Shown here piece after piece: positions 33,546-45,544 of a stretch of 64,000 nt of DNA. This stretch comes from Nothopassalora personata (lineage: Eukaryota; Ascomycota; Dothideomycetes; Mycosphaerellales; Mycosphaerellaceae), in assembly GCA_033816765.1 (NCBI GenBank), contig CM066292.1:4340001-4404000 (forward strand), written 5' to 3'. The notes beneath the pieces are model-generated. The model ran no database searches and was not told the origin of the DNA. It saw only the letters and a program-made list of their open reading frames with translations. The number at the start of each line of letters is the position of its first letter. The stretch's first letter is position 1. A program made the position numbers and the translations under genes.

Positions 33546-35105
33546 CTACCTCCCTCCCCTTTTCTGCGCCTTCTCTTCATATTGCTGCGCCCTCCTCTTG
33601 AAAGCCGCCCTCTCCTCCTGCTTCCTCTTCTCCGGTGACTTTGCAATGTGTTGCTTCAGATTTTCCAATTTATCCTGCAGCTGATCCATGAGCCCATTCT
33701 TCGGCGTCGCAGGCTGTCCTGGCTGAATCATCTCCGCCGATGGTGCCGAGGTCGCTGCTGGATTCGGTGCTACCAGAGTCGTGTCGATTGTCCTGGGCTT
33801 CTTGTTGATGTTGGGTGATTGATAGCTCGGCGCCATGTACGCGGCATTCCTGCCACCCTTCGCGCCAGCCGATGCAGAAGGCTCAAACTTCTGCGGCTGC
33901 AAGCCCTTCGTCCTCTCCTCCAGCATCGCCGAGAGAAAGCCTCCCCGCTCTCCCGGTTTCGGCACATACATCGGTGCAAGGTCGAAGAAATTCCTCACAG
34001 CCCGTTGTTGCAACATCTTTCCCTGGATAATCCCCGTAGCAGATGATGCAGCAAACCACACGCACACAGCGCCCGACTGCCACGCAGTAATGAGGCAGAT
34101 TACGGCCGGCATACCCCACAACATAAACTTCTTCATGCCCGCCGTCAACTCACTCGGCGCCCCAGATCCACCACCCATCCGGGCCATGATGTGGAAGCTT
34201 CCAGCCATGATGATGGGCATGAGGAGGTATCCATCCGTCATGGTCAGATCTTGCAACCACAAGAAGCCCCCTGTTTGGAAACCTGGTACTGGCAGCTCCG
34301 AGGCTGCCCTCAGAATCTTGAAACTGCAAATCCCTATCACACCCTGCAGGACGCTGGGCAGTATTTGCTGTGTTACGCTGATGCCCGCTCTCTTCCGAAT
34401 CAATGCCAACTCTTTGTACGCCGTCATGACTTCCGCAGTATTACCTTCTTTCTGTGACTTCGCCATGCGATCCGTGATGGGTTTCATCATGGGTGTCAAA
34501 GCGTTCTGTCGTGCCATCATGTCGCTGGACTTCAAATATAGCGGAAGCATAACAGCACGGACGGCGACCGCCGTCGCTGCGATCGCTCCCCACCAGGGAA
34601 GACCACCCCATATGTGCAGGTGTTCGAGGACCCACTCGATCATCGAGGTTGGGCCGTAGCCAAAGTCCAACCCGATCTGCTTCAAGTAGCCAATGCCCTC
34701 TGGTATGCTCGAGATATCAAGTCCTTCGGCTGTTTTGGGCATGTTGTCCAATGTGATCGTGTCCAGGTCAGGCAAGGAGGATAGCGAGGATTCTGGTATG
34801 GGGGCGGTCGAGGGGTCGGCGGGAGTCTGTGTGATGGTGGTGGTGGTGGTGGATGCATGCCGGATCGCCGCGAGTGAGGACATCGCCGTCGGTATCGATC
34901 TCGTCCATGGCTGTGCTGTTCGTGTCGAGGAACCTGTTCGCGGTGATGTGTTGCGGACCAGAGGCTGGGGAGTGTATGAGAGCTGCATGTCGCATCAGTA
35001 TTGTAGGGGCCACCAGGCATGTCATTGTATTACATGTCGACATTGCTGCCGTATCAACGACGGCGCGTTGCCTCGCACGAGACGGAGGCCTCTGCTGGGC
35101 ATCAT
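33546..35105 (-). CDS. OXA1: OXA1, mitochondrial inner-membrane protein insertase
   Basis: Two exons, 35105-35034 and 34964-33546, with a 69-nt intron (GTAATA..CCCCAG), encode 496 residues. OXA1 inserts mitochondrially made and some imported proteins into the inner membrane (YidC/Oxa1/Alb3 family). Exon 1 supplies MMPSRGLRLVRGNAPSLIRQ, an Arg-rich presequence without acidic residues that relatives share. Without it the frame could start at ATG 34988 inside the intron, which is rejected. The YidC core spans about residues 140-345: helix 1 GGLPWWGAIAATAVAVR, later MARQNALTPMMKPITDRM, GVIGICSFKILRAAS, YLLMPIIMAGSFHIMA and WGMPAVICLITAWQSGA. The C-terminal 40 residues are Lys/Arg/Gln-rich and coiled-coil-like, as in the mitoribosome-binding tail. 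MIM1 lies directly upstream on the same strand. Confidence 0.94.
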
Positions 35106-35490
35106 GGTGGTGGTGATGTGTGCAATGCGCATGGTCCTCGTGAATAATTTCGACATGCAAACCCCAGACTTGCTCGTTCTCGCGTCACGCGGTTCCGAGC
35201 TATCTCCTGGTAGGTATACATCAATGATGTGAGCAAAACAAGCAAACAGATAGAATCATAGGCACTGCAGCGAGAAGGAGCATACGCTCGAGAATAATTT
35301 CAGCTTTTTTACGTCCTCTCTTGCGTCTTGGCAAGACGATCAGCTGATTGAGTGAGAGCTCAGCAACACCACAGTGCCACCTAATGCTATGCACGACCAT
35401 CCTGTCGACCACTCTATGCTTTCAGCCGCAGCATTCCACCTCCATGTACGCCTGTAATGGTCGTCACACACTCCAGCTCACTGCTAGATG

Positions 35491-35975
35491 TTACTCCAAC
35501 GAGGTATAAGCATCCATCTCTCGTCCACTTCTCCGTCTCCGCTCTACTGCATCGTCCTTGATCTCAATACCCGGCCCTATCTTGTGAGCTTGACTTCTAT
35601 GCGTCGGGAAAACCTGTGAATGTCGTTAGCACCTCCTTTGCTCAACACTGCCCCTGTCCTGCGACATCCTCGGTTGAGCCGTATCGCTGTACATCTCCAA
35701 CATACCTTCGTATTACTCCACCCTAACCTGAACGCCGCCTCATGTGCAAACAGCTCTCCGAAACCCAACATCAACCCATTGACAAACGGTAATAGTAGAT
35801 TTATTGCTGCCCCTCTCATCAAGCTCCATATCGTGGGCGGTTGGTATAGGATCATGGGACTGCTTGAGTCTGATGTCGGTTCGTCTGACGAGTCCTGGTT
35901 TGAATGATTTGCATCGTAATTCTCGCTGTCGGAAGGAAATGTCGTTTGTGATTCGGAAAGGTCGCGTGAAGACAT
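35491..35975 (-). CDS. MIM1: MIM1/TOM13, mitochondrial outer-membrane insertion factor
   Basis: Two exons, 35975-35706 and 35613-35491, with a 92-nt intron (GTATGT..GCTAAC..TTCACAG), encode 130 residues. MIM1 inserts alpha-helical proteins into the mitochondrial outer membrane and helps TOM assembly. The N-terminus is Ser/Asp-rich. The conserved core is IWSLMRGAAINLLLPFVNG then LMLGFGELFAHEAAFRLGW, with the single membrane helix and its Gly-rich face. Exon 2 continues directly with VFPTHRSQAHKIGPG and a basic tail. Unspliced, the frame would run into unrelated sequence and stop at 35577, so the spliced form is preferred. It sits 385 bases from OXA1, same strand, and is divergent from the UBX gene. 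Confidence 0.93.
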
Positions 35976-36385
35976 GCTTGCTATGGCTGGCCGTCAAGCC
36001 GTGGAGTGGATGAGGTCAGTGAGCCTGTCTCGATTCTTTGAGTAGACTTTTGCTCTGGGATGACGCGTATAGAGCTCCGTGGATGAGTAGACGTTCGTTG
36101 GTGAATGAGTTGGTGTATATGGTCGATGTATACCATCGGCGACGGAATGACAGCCGCCGCGGTGAAACGGCGCGAGCTTCGAAGCACATGAAAGATCCCA
36201 TCTCCCGCTTCTGTGCCCGCCAAGGCGACTGACGTCTAGCTTCAGTGCCTGATATTCCAACACCAACCAATTCAGACCAGAAACATCCACAGACAACAAC
36301 AACGACCCTAAGCAGCCCGTCCCCAAGAACACCACCCAAGTTGGACCATCGCACCCCCAAAACCGCAAGTGGCTGCAACACCATC
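35976..36385. promoter_or_regulatory. Bidirectional promoter region between MIM1 and SHP1
   Basis: 410 bases separate the two divergent start codons. The side next to SHP1 is CA-rich (ACAACAACAACGACC, about 36294-36308), like a 5' leader. No specific operator was identified. Confidence 0.45.
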
Positions 36386-37638
36386 ATGGCCGACAGCCAG
36401 GACGACTTGATTGCGCAGTTCAGCTCCGTGACAGGCGCAAACCCGAGCATTGTACGTACCAGTCACTCAATGTTGCTGACTAGTCAACTTAACACTCTCA
36501 ACTACAGGCGCAAAACGCGCTGGGCGCCGCCAACTGGAACCTCGAGCAAGCCATCACTCTCTACTACGCCGAGGACGAGGCCCAACCCAACGCCTCCGAA
36601 GAAGACATCCCCAAAGCACCCGCTGGTCAACCGACTCAGCCACAAGCCGCCACTTCATCGTCGAGTAGCAAACCCAAAGGTGCCGCGGGTGGTAACGCCA
36701 AGATGAAGACCATCCGTGACCTTCAAAGTGGAGGCGATGAGGTTGAGGACGAGGACAAGCCACAGGACTTGTTCGCAGGTGGTGAGAAGAGTGGACTTGC
36801 CGTACAGAACCCAGGCGAAGGCGCTCAACCAATCGATCACTTCCGCAACATCATGAACCAAGCGCGTCAGAATAGGGAGCGACCGCCGGGTGCCGATGGC
36901 GAGGAAGACGAGCAGCCACGATCGACGGCTTTCTCCGGACGAGCGCAGACATTGGGTGGCGATGACACCCCCAGTGAGGTTGTCGAAGATCCCAGAGCTC
37001 CCCCACTGTCCAGCTCCGGCCGTCAGCGCCCACCGCGTGTAAGCAGGACCTTGCATTTGTGGGCAGACGGTGTGAGTATTGACGACGGGCCCCTCCTCCG
37101 CTTCGACGACCCAGCCAACGAGCACATCATGCAAGAGATCAACCAAGGCCGCGCACCAAAAGCACTCCTCGATGTTCAGCCGGACCAGGAAGTAGACCTC
37201 AACCTCGACCCACACAAAGGCGAGAACTACGTCCAGCCAAAGCCCAAGTACAAGCCATTCTCCGGACAAGGCAACAGACTCGGCGCACCAACACCAGGAC
37301 TTGCAACATCATCCGGCGCAGCATCTTCATCCTCCGCTGCAGCACCGCCCCCGGCGGCATCGTCCCAACCCGCGACACAGCAGCCCAACATCGACGAATC
37401 GCAACCTAGCATCCAGCTCCAGATTCGCCTTGGTGATGGCACTCGCTTGGTCGCCCGCTTCAACACCACCATGACCATCGGCGACGTCTACAGCTTCGTG
37501 GACCGGGCCGCAGTGCAGCAGAGATCCTACGCGCTCATGACCACGTTCCCCTCGAAAGAGCTCAGCGACAAGTCACAAGTGCTCGGCGAGATGGGCGACT
37601 TCAAGCGTGGCGGAACAGTGGTGCAAAAGTGGACGTAA
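36386..37638 (+). CDS. SHP1: p47/Shp1-type UBA-SEP-UBX cofactor of Cdc48/p97
   Basis: Two exons, 36386-36451 and 36508-37638, with a 56-nt intron (GTACGT..CTACAG), encode 398 residues. This cofactor recruits ubiquitinated substrates to Cdc48 and takes part in membrane fusion, degradation and phosphatase regulation. An N-terminal UBA-like domain (about 1-45) is split by the intron: DLIAQFSSVTGANPSI joins AQNALGAANWNLEQAI. The SEP domain is at about 200-270 (LHLWADGVSIDDGPLLRFDD, NQGRAPKALLD). The C-terminal UBX domain is at about 322-397 (IQLQIRLGDGTRLVARFN, FPSKELSD loop for Cdc48 binding). The middle is acidic and disordered. The internal in-frame ATG at 36703 would lose UBA, so the spliced start is preferred. 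Confidence 0.94.
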
Positions 37639-38017
37639 AAAGCATCTGCAACTTGCAAAGCTGGTATTACAGGGAGAAGGCATGGAATGGGCATGAATAC
37701 GGAACATACAAAAGGAAGCAGGAATCGGCGAAATATCGTTGGCTGGTCATTCCGCTATGAGATTAGGAACAAGTGCATGATACCATTGAAAGATTTCAGA
37801 GAGAAACAAAAGGTCGTTTGTGATTAGGTGAAAAGACGACGACTATGAAATCGACTACGTTGGAGGGGTCATTTTTCTTTTCCAAAAACGTAGATTATAG
37901 AGACGACAAAAGGTAGCGAATCACAACATTTGCTATTTCCAAAGCAACCAGAATAAACACACACACACCACTCTGTCAAGTTTCTTTTATTTTTTTGGCC
38001 TTTTCCCGGCTGTCTCT
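37639..38017. other. Convergent 3' flanks
   Basis: 3' UTR space between SHP1 and the large minus-strand gene. It contains A-rich runs and a T-rich stretch (about 37983-38000) but no gene. Confidence 0.5.
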
Positions 38018-41000
38018 CTATTTCCCTCCTTTGCCCATATTATCATTAAGCTTCTTGTGAAATCCAGACATCGGATGCCTTTTCTTGCCCGACTTGGTGA
38101 AGCCCGGGACAACTGGAGCAGCTGGCGACGAAGGCGGCTGTTGTCCGCGCCGCTCAAGAATCTTCCGGATCGCTGCTTTCTGTGCCTGTATCCCGGCTTC
38201 TACGGAGGTTGGAGACGGGGTCCGCTGCTTCTTGGCGGGACTTGCTGGAGTGATGTCAGGGAGCGAGGCGCTTTTGCGCTTGGTGCTCAGGCTGTCGAGT
38301 TTCTTGGTCGTTGTGCTGGGGTTCTCGCCGTGGTTCGTGGGACTTGTGGGTTGATGAGTGGAAGGTGGAGGGCTTTTTGGGCTGGGCTTTGGACTGGGAG
38401 GCTTTGGAATCGATGGTTTGGGGCCGGAGGGATCTGAGAGAGCATCGCCGATGTCAGTCAGCGGGACTCGGTTGTCTTTACGGCGTGGAGATGTATCGTC
38501 CTCATCTGATATATGGCGGACGCGATCTTTGCCGACGGGGTATTGGATCAAGTCACCTTGGGCGTTGAGTTCACGAAGAGCGGCAAGGTGTTCAGGACTC
38601 TCAAACTGCTTGATCGAGACGCGGAGTTTCATGCGGTCGAAGAGGTTGTTGATCTGATTGCGTACCAGCTTCTCTCGTACGCCGTGGTTCAGATACCTGT
38701 CGGCCCGGTCGGGGTATCTCATGACAGTATCCAGTGCTGTGCGGTATGCTTGCAGACGTTGAGGCGTAATCTGAACATTGGTGTCTTCGATGGCTGTTGG
38801 CGATTTACGGCTTTCTCCAGAGGATTTTTGCTCTTGAGGAGATCTGCGTTGTTCTGGAGGAGGTGACTTCCTGGAGGCATTGCTGCTCCTTCTGGACTCT
38901 GCTGATGAGCCGGCGTGAGCAGCTCGGAAGCCACAAGGACAATTCTTGCCCACACACTTTACAGGGACACCCTCAATACGCTTTGCTGCGTCATCGTCAG
39001 GGCTGAAATCGACCAGGTCAAGGTTGAGCGACAGCGATTCCAGCCCTGCTCTTGTCTCCTCGTGATCAAACTCCGATATCTCCTGATCATGGACGCCCCA
39101 GAAGCTGTTGACCAGTGTCAGAATGGCGTCAACGTCCTCACCGTTGTCGAATTCTGGGTTATGAATCGCTCCAGCGAGGCCATCACGGAACTGCGCAAGT
39201 CTGGCGGGAGTGATGACCAGACCGCACGCACAGCCTCTACCTGCACACTGGGACGGCACGAGATCCCGGCGATGAGCTGTCCCACTGACACAAGAGTACT
39301 GCGTTAGGATGTCTTCCGAATGGGTCCTGTCGTACCATATGAGTGAATCTCTGATCTCAGCCCTCTTGAATGGGACCTTCAGCCGCTTCGGAAGATTCTT
39401 GTTGACCGTAACGTACAGCTCATCAATGCTAGCGCCTGCATCGAAGATCGGATCGTGGATCACAGTGCCGAGGACAATGCGAAGCTGCTTTCTCCTACGA
39501 GCATCCAATGGTTCCCTTCGAGTCCTGCCAACACGAAGCGCCCGCTGAGCTTTAGTACCAATCGACTGCCAGTGACTTGCTTTGTGATGTAGCACCAAAT
39601 ACTTTTCATCTCCAGGTGGAATGTAGCCATTCTTGTCCAAGATATATGGTCCTTGCCAACCAAGCTCCTCAACGATAATGAGATGGTATCCAAGACCAGC
39701 AACAGCAGCGTTGGCCTCATCGGCAGTGAAATTCCGCTTGTAACGACGCACATCTACAGTCTGATTCAGGGTCTCGACATCTTCTCCGGCCATGCTTGCA
39801 TGGACGATTTCTGGGAGCGACTCCTGGTCCGGAACATATGCACCGGGATACTGCGCCATGATAGACTGCCGAATTGCGAAACATAGACATTGCAGACCAG
39901 TACCGCTAGTTTCTTCGTCCCCCCAATCCAAGTCCGCAAGCTCCGTGATCACCTTGTGGGTCTCCTCTGTCACCTCGACCCGGAGCGTGAGGAACGGTTT
40001 TGGCCCTCTTTGGAAAGCTTTTCTATCAGGCTTGACCTTCGGCGGCGAGACGCTGGACCCCGTGCCGGTCTGAGGTGGAGGTAATGTACTCTTGCCCTTT
40101 CCGGTGCCGGCGCTGTGTCCGTCGCTGGGTGTGCTTTGAGTGTAGTTGCGAGGGAAGAATTTCTCGGTCCCATCAATCCGAAGGTTGTCAAGTTCGCGCT
40201 CTTGCCTGGACGGGCTACGCCTCGGGCTCCGCTCCTTCGGCGGAGGCGCGCTGGAAGCGGGTGGCTTGGGCGAAGGCGTCTTCTTAGGAGATTGCTGCGG
40301 TGAACGGGGCTTGAATGGCGGCTGCGATGGAGTATGTTGCCCAGCTGTACCGGGCTGTGGCTACTGTCGAGCAGAGCCCCTGGAGGATGGCCTTGGCGAG
40401 TTCGCACTTTGGCCTGACCGAGGTGTCGAGCGATCACGATTGTTGTCATCGTCTGCTGACTTTTTTGGCGAGGTTTGACTTGGCCTGCGGTTCTGCTGGG
40501 CTTTTCCCTCGAGCTCAATGAGCTCCTGCCTAGCGTTGCGCTGGTTGTCGATACGTGAACCTCTTCCGACGTTGTCACTAGTATTAGGGATTTCTGGCAA
40601 GCTATGACCAGGCTGTGGTGAAGGCTGACCGTTCCTCTCACGGTTTCGCTGGTCTTGCTTGTCTCGCCACTCCTCGTACTCTTGGCGTTCAATCGTGTAC
40701 TCATCTGGCTCTGATACTTGCGCACCAGGTGCATACCATCGGCCCCGGCCATTGGCGAAAGGTGCGAGCTTAAGGAATTTGTTAAACCTGCGGTCGTGTC
40801 GCTCTTCCAATCGATCTTCCAGGCGACGTTTCATTCTATTGACATGCGACTGCAACGCTTGATCCGGTCTCTGATAGTAGTCTGGTGGCAAAGGCAAGTC
40901 ATCCTCATTGTGAAGCTGTCGGGATCGTGGTTGAGTGCTCACTGTTGGAGGCGTGGCTCTGTTCTTGCGGCTGCTCCCTGTTGGAGATGCGCCGGACTGT

Positions 41001-41266
41001 TGTCCATGGTTGTGTGTATTGGTGGTGTCTGGCACGTTCGTTGACTGGCCCGAAAACAGGTCTCGTCGATCTCCAGCTCCCGTTGTTGCCACATTGGTGC
41101 CTTGAGCGATATTGTCGGCTGGTGCTTCCGGCAAAGATACATCGTCTGTGATAGACACATCTTCGTCAGACTCAGGCTCTTGATCACTGTCAGACCCATG
41201 CTCATCGCCCAGACCAGGAATCAGCTTCTCCCGAAACCATTGATACGCATTGTAAATGTGATCCAT
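38018..41266 (-). CDS. Large low-complexity protein with OTU-like cysteine-protease-type segment; one internal TAG
   Basis: The frame from ATG 41266 to the stop at 38018 is 1083 codons and is open except for one TAG at 40363-40361, within a Pro/Ser/Lys-rich stretch (SSRGSARQ-stop-PQPGTAGQ). Either a 63-nt intron (40407-40345, GTGCGA..GTACAG) removes it in frame, or it is readthrough, a pseudogene mutation or a sequence error. Residues about 1-430 are acidic then basic and disordered. At about 455-570 lies GLQCLCFAIRQSI ... YLVLHHKASHWQSIGTKA, which resembles the Cys and His blocks of OTU/papain-fold proteases; this is tentative. Two later modules each carry a Cys cluster (CAGRGCACG, CVGKNCPCG) after similar helical segments. 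The C-terminus is Ser/Pro/Lys-rich. Function unknown. Confidence 0.7.
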
Positions 41267-42092
41267 CGCGCCGACTCAGTTGCCTACTGCTCGCTGCGAG
41301 ATTGAGTATGTCTTGGTTTGCGTTGAGGTCCGCACTGCACAGCGAACATAGATTGCCAGAATGCTGAAGCTCAACAAAGAACAGCTTTGTGCTGAAGGCC
41401 TGCCTTTTCCGGCATGCACTGCGGCACTTTATTGTCAAACACAAGTAATGTTACATCTTGTCCAAAATCGCCGGATGCGGTTCTTTGAAGCTCTATACAC
41501 CACCACCACCACAGTGTGGCAGACGTGGTTGATCGCGCAAATCGAGATTCGTGGTGATTGTGCCATGAATGCCATCGACCGGGTAATGGACCCGAGTATC
41601 GTGATAGAAAATATGCTTCGTATTAATGTGGCAGGGGATTTGGTGCATCGTGCTCCATGCAGGACGGACTTTTCAAGAGGACAACAGAGACTCCAGCATC
41701 GCCAAGCCATTGCTCTCGCGGTTCATCGTCACATTCCAGAAAGGCGACTGACACCAGACAACATCTCAATTGCATGCTTGCTCATAGTGCTACAGCCAAT
41801 AACAATTATCACTGTTACACTCTCTCAAGCGTGCCCTGTTCACAGCAAAAATCTCGAAGTCGCCACCCACAATCGGTGCAGCTCGCACCTGTCAAATGCT
41901 TGCCCCTAGAGTCTGTTCCCTCTCGCTCGTTCGTCACATAGACAACTATACGTCTTGTCTTGACTTTCCTACTCCACCAACGCCATGCGAAGAAGCGATG
42001 CTGGTTGCTAGAAAGCATGCTGATAAATCTCAACAGGACATCTTCACCTCCTTCCTCTTTGTAGCGGGCGTGCTGCATCTCCGCAAACGCAT
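41267..42092. other. Intergenic
   Basis: Upstream of the large minus-strand gene and downstream of SMI1. A plus-strand open frame (41361-41909) lacks recognisable features and is not called. Confidence 0.45.
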
Positions 42093-43859
42093 CTAGATCT
42101 TCACGTCTTTCATTTCCTCTTCGACGTTCGGCAGACCGGCGTCATGCGCTGGTGACAAAGGTGATGTCTCCTCGTCGCTGCTACTCATGACCATGCTGCT
42201 AAGTCTGCTCTTGGGGAAAGCTTGGCTGCCCCGTCGCTCCTCTTTGACCTCGTCAGGGGAGGCCCTCGGGGTGTCGACGGCGACAAGCTTTGGAGGCGCG
42301 TTTTCGTTATTCGCTGGTTTCGCCGAGGTCGGCGGCGTCTCAATACCTGAGATCAGCTTTCCATTCGCGGGCTGCACAGACGTATCTACCGTCAATGGTT
42401 GGAGCTGTGTTTGCACGGGCGAGCTTTCCTCAGTCACCCTTGCCAGAGGGCTGCTGACGTGACCTCTTGGACTTGATGTTCCGTGTGCTGGCTGTTTGCC
42501 GTTTGACAATCGTTGAGGCGACCGTCCTCGATCCTCTGTCGTCGGAGATCCGTATGGTGAGAACCCATTCACGCCTGGCGAAATATTGCTGTTGATCCGT
42601 AAGGGCTTCTTCTTCGGCACTCGTCTGCCATACTTTTGATCTGATCGCCAGCGCAGAATATCAATGTATGCAGGCTCAACTCCCTGTTTCGGGAATTCTC
42701 TCAACTTCAGCTCCTTCGTGTCTTCATCGATGAACCACTTATCAGTATGCATGTCGTCCGCGAGTGTCGCCAAAAACGCCGACCACGATCGCGAGACGAC
42801 ATATTTGCAGTCGTAGTCGCGACCGAACAAGATGATCTGACCCCACTTTCCAGCTGGACCAGGGGCAAGATCGACCGCAATGTTGTTGCCTCCCCAGTCT
42901 CTTGCGAGTGGTATCCATGCCGGGTGTGCGTACACTTTCTGGATAGCATTCGGTGGTTGTGAATCTTGCTTCTCTTCCAGTTCTGATCGCCAGTGGGGAC
43001 TCGCGGATGAGGACGCGTGTGCGACTGGCACTGCAGATGCCGACGACCCTGCGAGTGCCTTCAGTGGTGCTTTAGGAATCTCGTATTTGGCCGCGTCGCT
43101 GAAGTAGGCCTCGTTCACCGTCCGCCAGTTCTGCCACTCTTGCAAAATTTCCTCGCAGTCCAGTAACATGCAGCCGAATATGACACCCGTTGGCAGACCT
43201 CCTCGTTCTTGGCCGTCGTGAATCTGAAGCGATTCGCGTACTTCTTGCGGCAATGTGCAGTCCAGGTCGTGCTCCAGCTCGTTGACATCGTTGACCGTTG
43301 CAGCAAAGCCCAAGTTCTCGAACAGCTCCTCGTAGTTGTCTTCTAACCACCGATCAATCCGCTTCCAGGAGTGGCTGACGGGCGGTGGGGGCGGTAGGCC
43401 GTCGGCAAAGCTCTGCATTTGAATCTCGCCTTGTCCCATGCCCTCCATTGTACTGTCCATGCCGGACACCTTACGTTGCAGACTGCGGCGAAGTTGCGGT
43501 GAGTAGGGGGGGCTTGAGGTTCCTGCCGAGTTATGACTGACGAAGCCATTACCGGCTTCGAGGTCGAGGTCTGCGCGTGATTCGAGGGCGCTTGTGTTGG
43601 AAGACGTGATGGAGTGCTTCTTCGACTGCGACACGGGGATCTTGCCGTTGCGGTAGGGCGCATCTGGTCCGGCATGGCGATCGTTAGACGTCATGGTGTG
43701 CCAGAAGGAGCGCCATGATGAGGCCAACCTGTAGTCGCAGCAGTGTCAGCAACGCCTCTTGCACGTTATCGCGAACATGCCACGCCTTGGCATGGTCCGA
43801 CACGTGGGAATGCCACGAGGCATATCGTGAAATCTCGTCTGCACGTACGTGTTTGCCAT
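42093..43859 (-). CDS. SMI1: SMI1/KNR4, cell-wall assembly regulator
   Basis: Two exons: an 11-nt first exon 43859-43849 (ATG GCA AAC AC) and 43728-42093, separated by a 120-nt intron (GTACGT..GCTGAC..CTACAG). The protein is 548 residues. In yeast, Smi1/Knr4 connects the cell-integrity MAP kinase pathway to wall synthesis and binds many partners. After the split start the protein reads LASSWRSFWHTMTSNDRHA, as in fungal relatives. The SMI1/KNR4 (SUKH-type) domain spans about residues 125-330: WKRIDRWLEDNYEELFENLG, PQEVRESLQIHDGQERGG, GVIFGCMLLDCEEILQEW, WGQIILFGRDYDCKYVV. The C-terminal 200 residues are Ser/Pro-rich and disordered. Without the short exon the frame would begin with TTG or at an internal ATG that cuts the conserved N-terminus. 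Confidence 0.9.
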
Positions 43860-44879
43860 GCTCGGAGGGTATGAGGCGCGCACGCCGGGCGGCAGGGACA
43901 GTTGTTGTGGTGCGCGCCGGTGCGCGAATAATGCTAGCAGGACGCAGAGGGGTGGTCGGGCGCGGCGGTGGTGGAGAAGAAGGGTGTCGATAAGTAAACG
44001 GGGATGGTGTTTTCCAGAACCACAGTGTGCACGTCACAAGCCTCCTTTCGATACGACCAGGGTTGTTGCCGTTAGCGAGGACCCCCCTGGAGCCTGGAAC
44101 CAACAGAATGATGATATGCCGACGTCTGCTCCACCCGCGCTGCGTCTTGGAGCGTCGTCGGGCCTGAAGAGATGCGAATTGCGAGGACAGGAACAGCTGC
44201 ACCGCAACGCGTAGTGGTTTGTGTAGTGGTGGTGGTGGTGGTGTGCAGGAGAAGGAGCCACGGGAGCTCCACACAACAAGTGGCAGGCATCCTGCAGGTT
44301 ACATATCCGCCACTTGGTTGCCAACTTCCTGTCTGCGTAACCGACCCTGTGTACAGATATCACATTTGCCACGATCGTTCAATTGCCTCAGATATCGCGC
44401 GTCTACCAATATCTATACCAACTGCCAAACATGCCTCCCACATGTGTCTGAGCATTCATTCACGGGACATCTCGCCGCTGCCGAAGGGGACCCGATGGTA
44501 GCCACGCGGTTCCTGACTAAACCGCCAATCGTGTCTCGCTGCCCTGGCCCGAGATATCTCCTGCAGCTCTGCCCTTCTCCAATCCAACCCACACACCGTG
44601 AGTCCGTGACTGCTGTATGACGGTGCCGAGAACGCCGACATGTTACACAACATGAAGCTTAGTAGCACGGCCTTGTGTCATAATCTTACCGTGCGCTCGG
44701 AGGCTTGCCGAGCTTGCCTGGCGTGCCTGGAAGCCTGATAACCACGACAACATGTGCTCGGCTATGGGCGCTGCAATCCAGGCGATCTAGCAAAGGCCGC
44801 CAGGAAATGCATATCCTCCTATACTTGTTCCAGTAACGATATATGTAAATGGTTGTATTGCGGCTTGTGAAGTTGAAAC
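43860..44879. other. Intergenic, before the transposon block
   Basis: Upstream region of SMI1. It contains a short GGT/GTG run at about 44225-44245. No gene was recognised. Composition is normal until about 44880. Confidence 0.45.
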
Positions 44880-45239
44880 TATCCTAAGAAGTCTAGTCTA
44901 AGCCTCTACTCGAAGGAGACTTATATACCTACGCCTAGCGAGTAGAATGCCGACTACGGCTGTCCCTATTCATAGTTTCGTACGAGGCCTTAGTCTAAGG
45001 ACCTAATGGGCAAAAATAGTTCGAGCTTGATCGGCATCGACAACCCAGCCAAAAGTCGCGGACGCAGTCATAGGCACTCGTCAACGGCCATCACATTTAA
45101 GCCGCAGACCTCTTCGAGTCTCAGGGTATGCAGCCAGAATCACTCACTGTGAGCATCGGGACAGTCTATATTGGCCTCGAACAATTAATTCCCTTCAGGA
45201 CTCGCCTGGGAACCTTTACATGGTTGTCCCCACAGATCA
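44880..45239. other. Boundary zone of the RIP-damaged block
   Basis: A short CpA-poor patch (about 44880-45000) is followed by about 230 bases of normal sequence before repeat sequence resumes near 45240. No coding potential was recognised. Confidence 0.4.
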
Positions 45240-45439
45240 AGGTAACCTATTTAGTGGGGCACCTTTTTGTAAATAGGTATTTGACGAGTACAAGCTTCTA
45301 GATTGAAACGATAGGGTGGATTAGTAACCCTTATGAATTGCTATAGGGTGTGAGACTATCTAGCTATAGAAATAGTATAATATAGTATGTATATACTAAG
45401 TCCTAACTAATATAGCTATTAGTTACCTAATTTACAACA
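45240..45439 (-). mobile_element. Probable LTR end of a minus-strand retrotransposon
   Basis: On the minus strand a polypurine tract (AAAGGGGGAG, 45440-45449) is followed by TGTTGTAAATTAGG, the typical start of a 3' LTR. The left LTR limit is not clear. The element's body to the right is lost or replaced. Confidence 0.4.
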
Positions 45440-45544
45440 CTCCCCCTTTAGACTAACTGCTATAAAGGTAGTCTAATTAACTTAATATTACCTATATTAC
45501 TATATTAATCTCGAACACCTTTACTAGCTTTAGATACTAGATTA

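Noticed and set aside
33835..34659. 274-codon plus-strand frame opposite OXA1
   Set aside because: Pure antisense shadow; OXA1 on the other strand is unmistakable.
34986..34988. ATG 34988 as OXA1 start
   Set aside because: It lies inside the 69-nt intron; the spliced upstream exon supplies a proper mitochondrial presequence and the frame joins exactly.
35577..35705. Unspliced C-terminus of MIM1 ending at 35577
   Set aside because: GTATGT..CTAAC..CAG intron signals are present and splicing gives a basic tail ending at 35491 instead.
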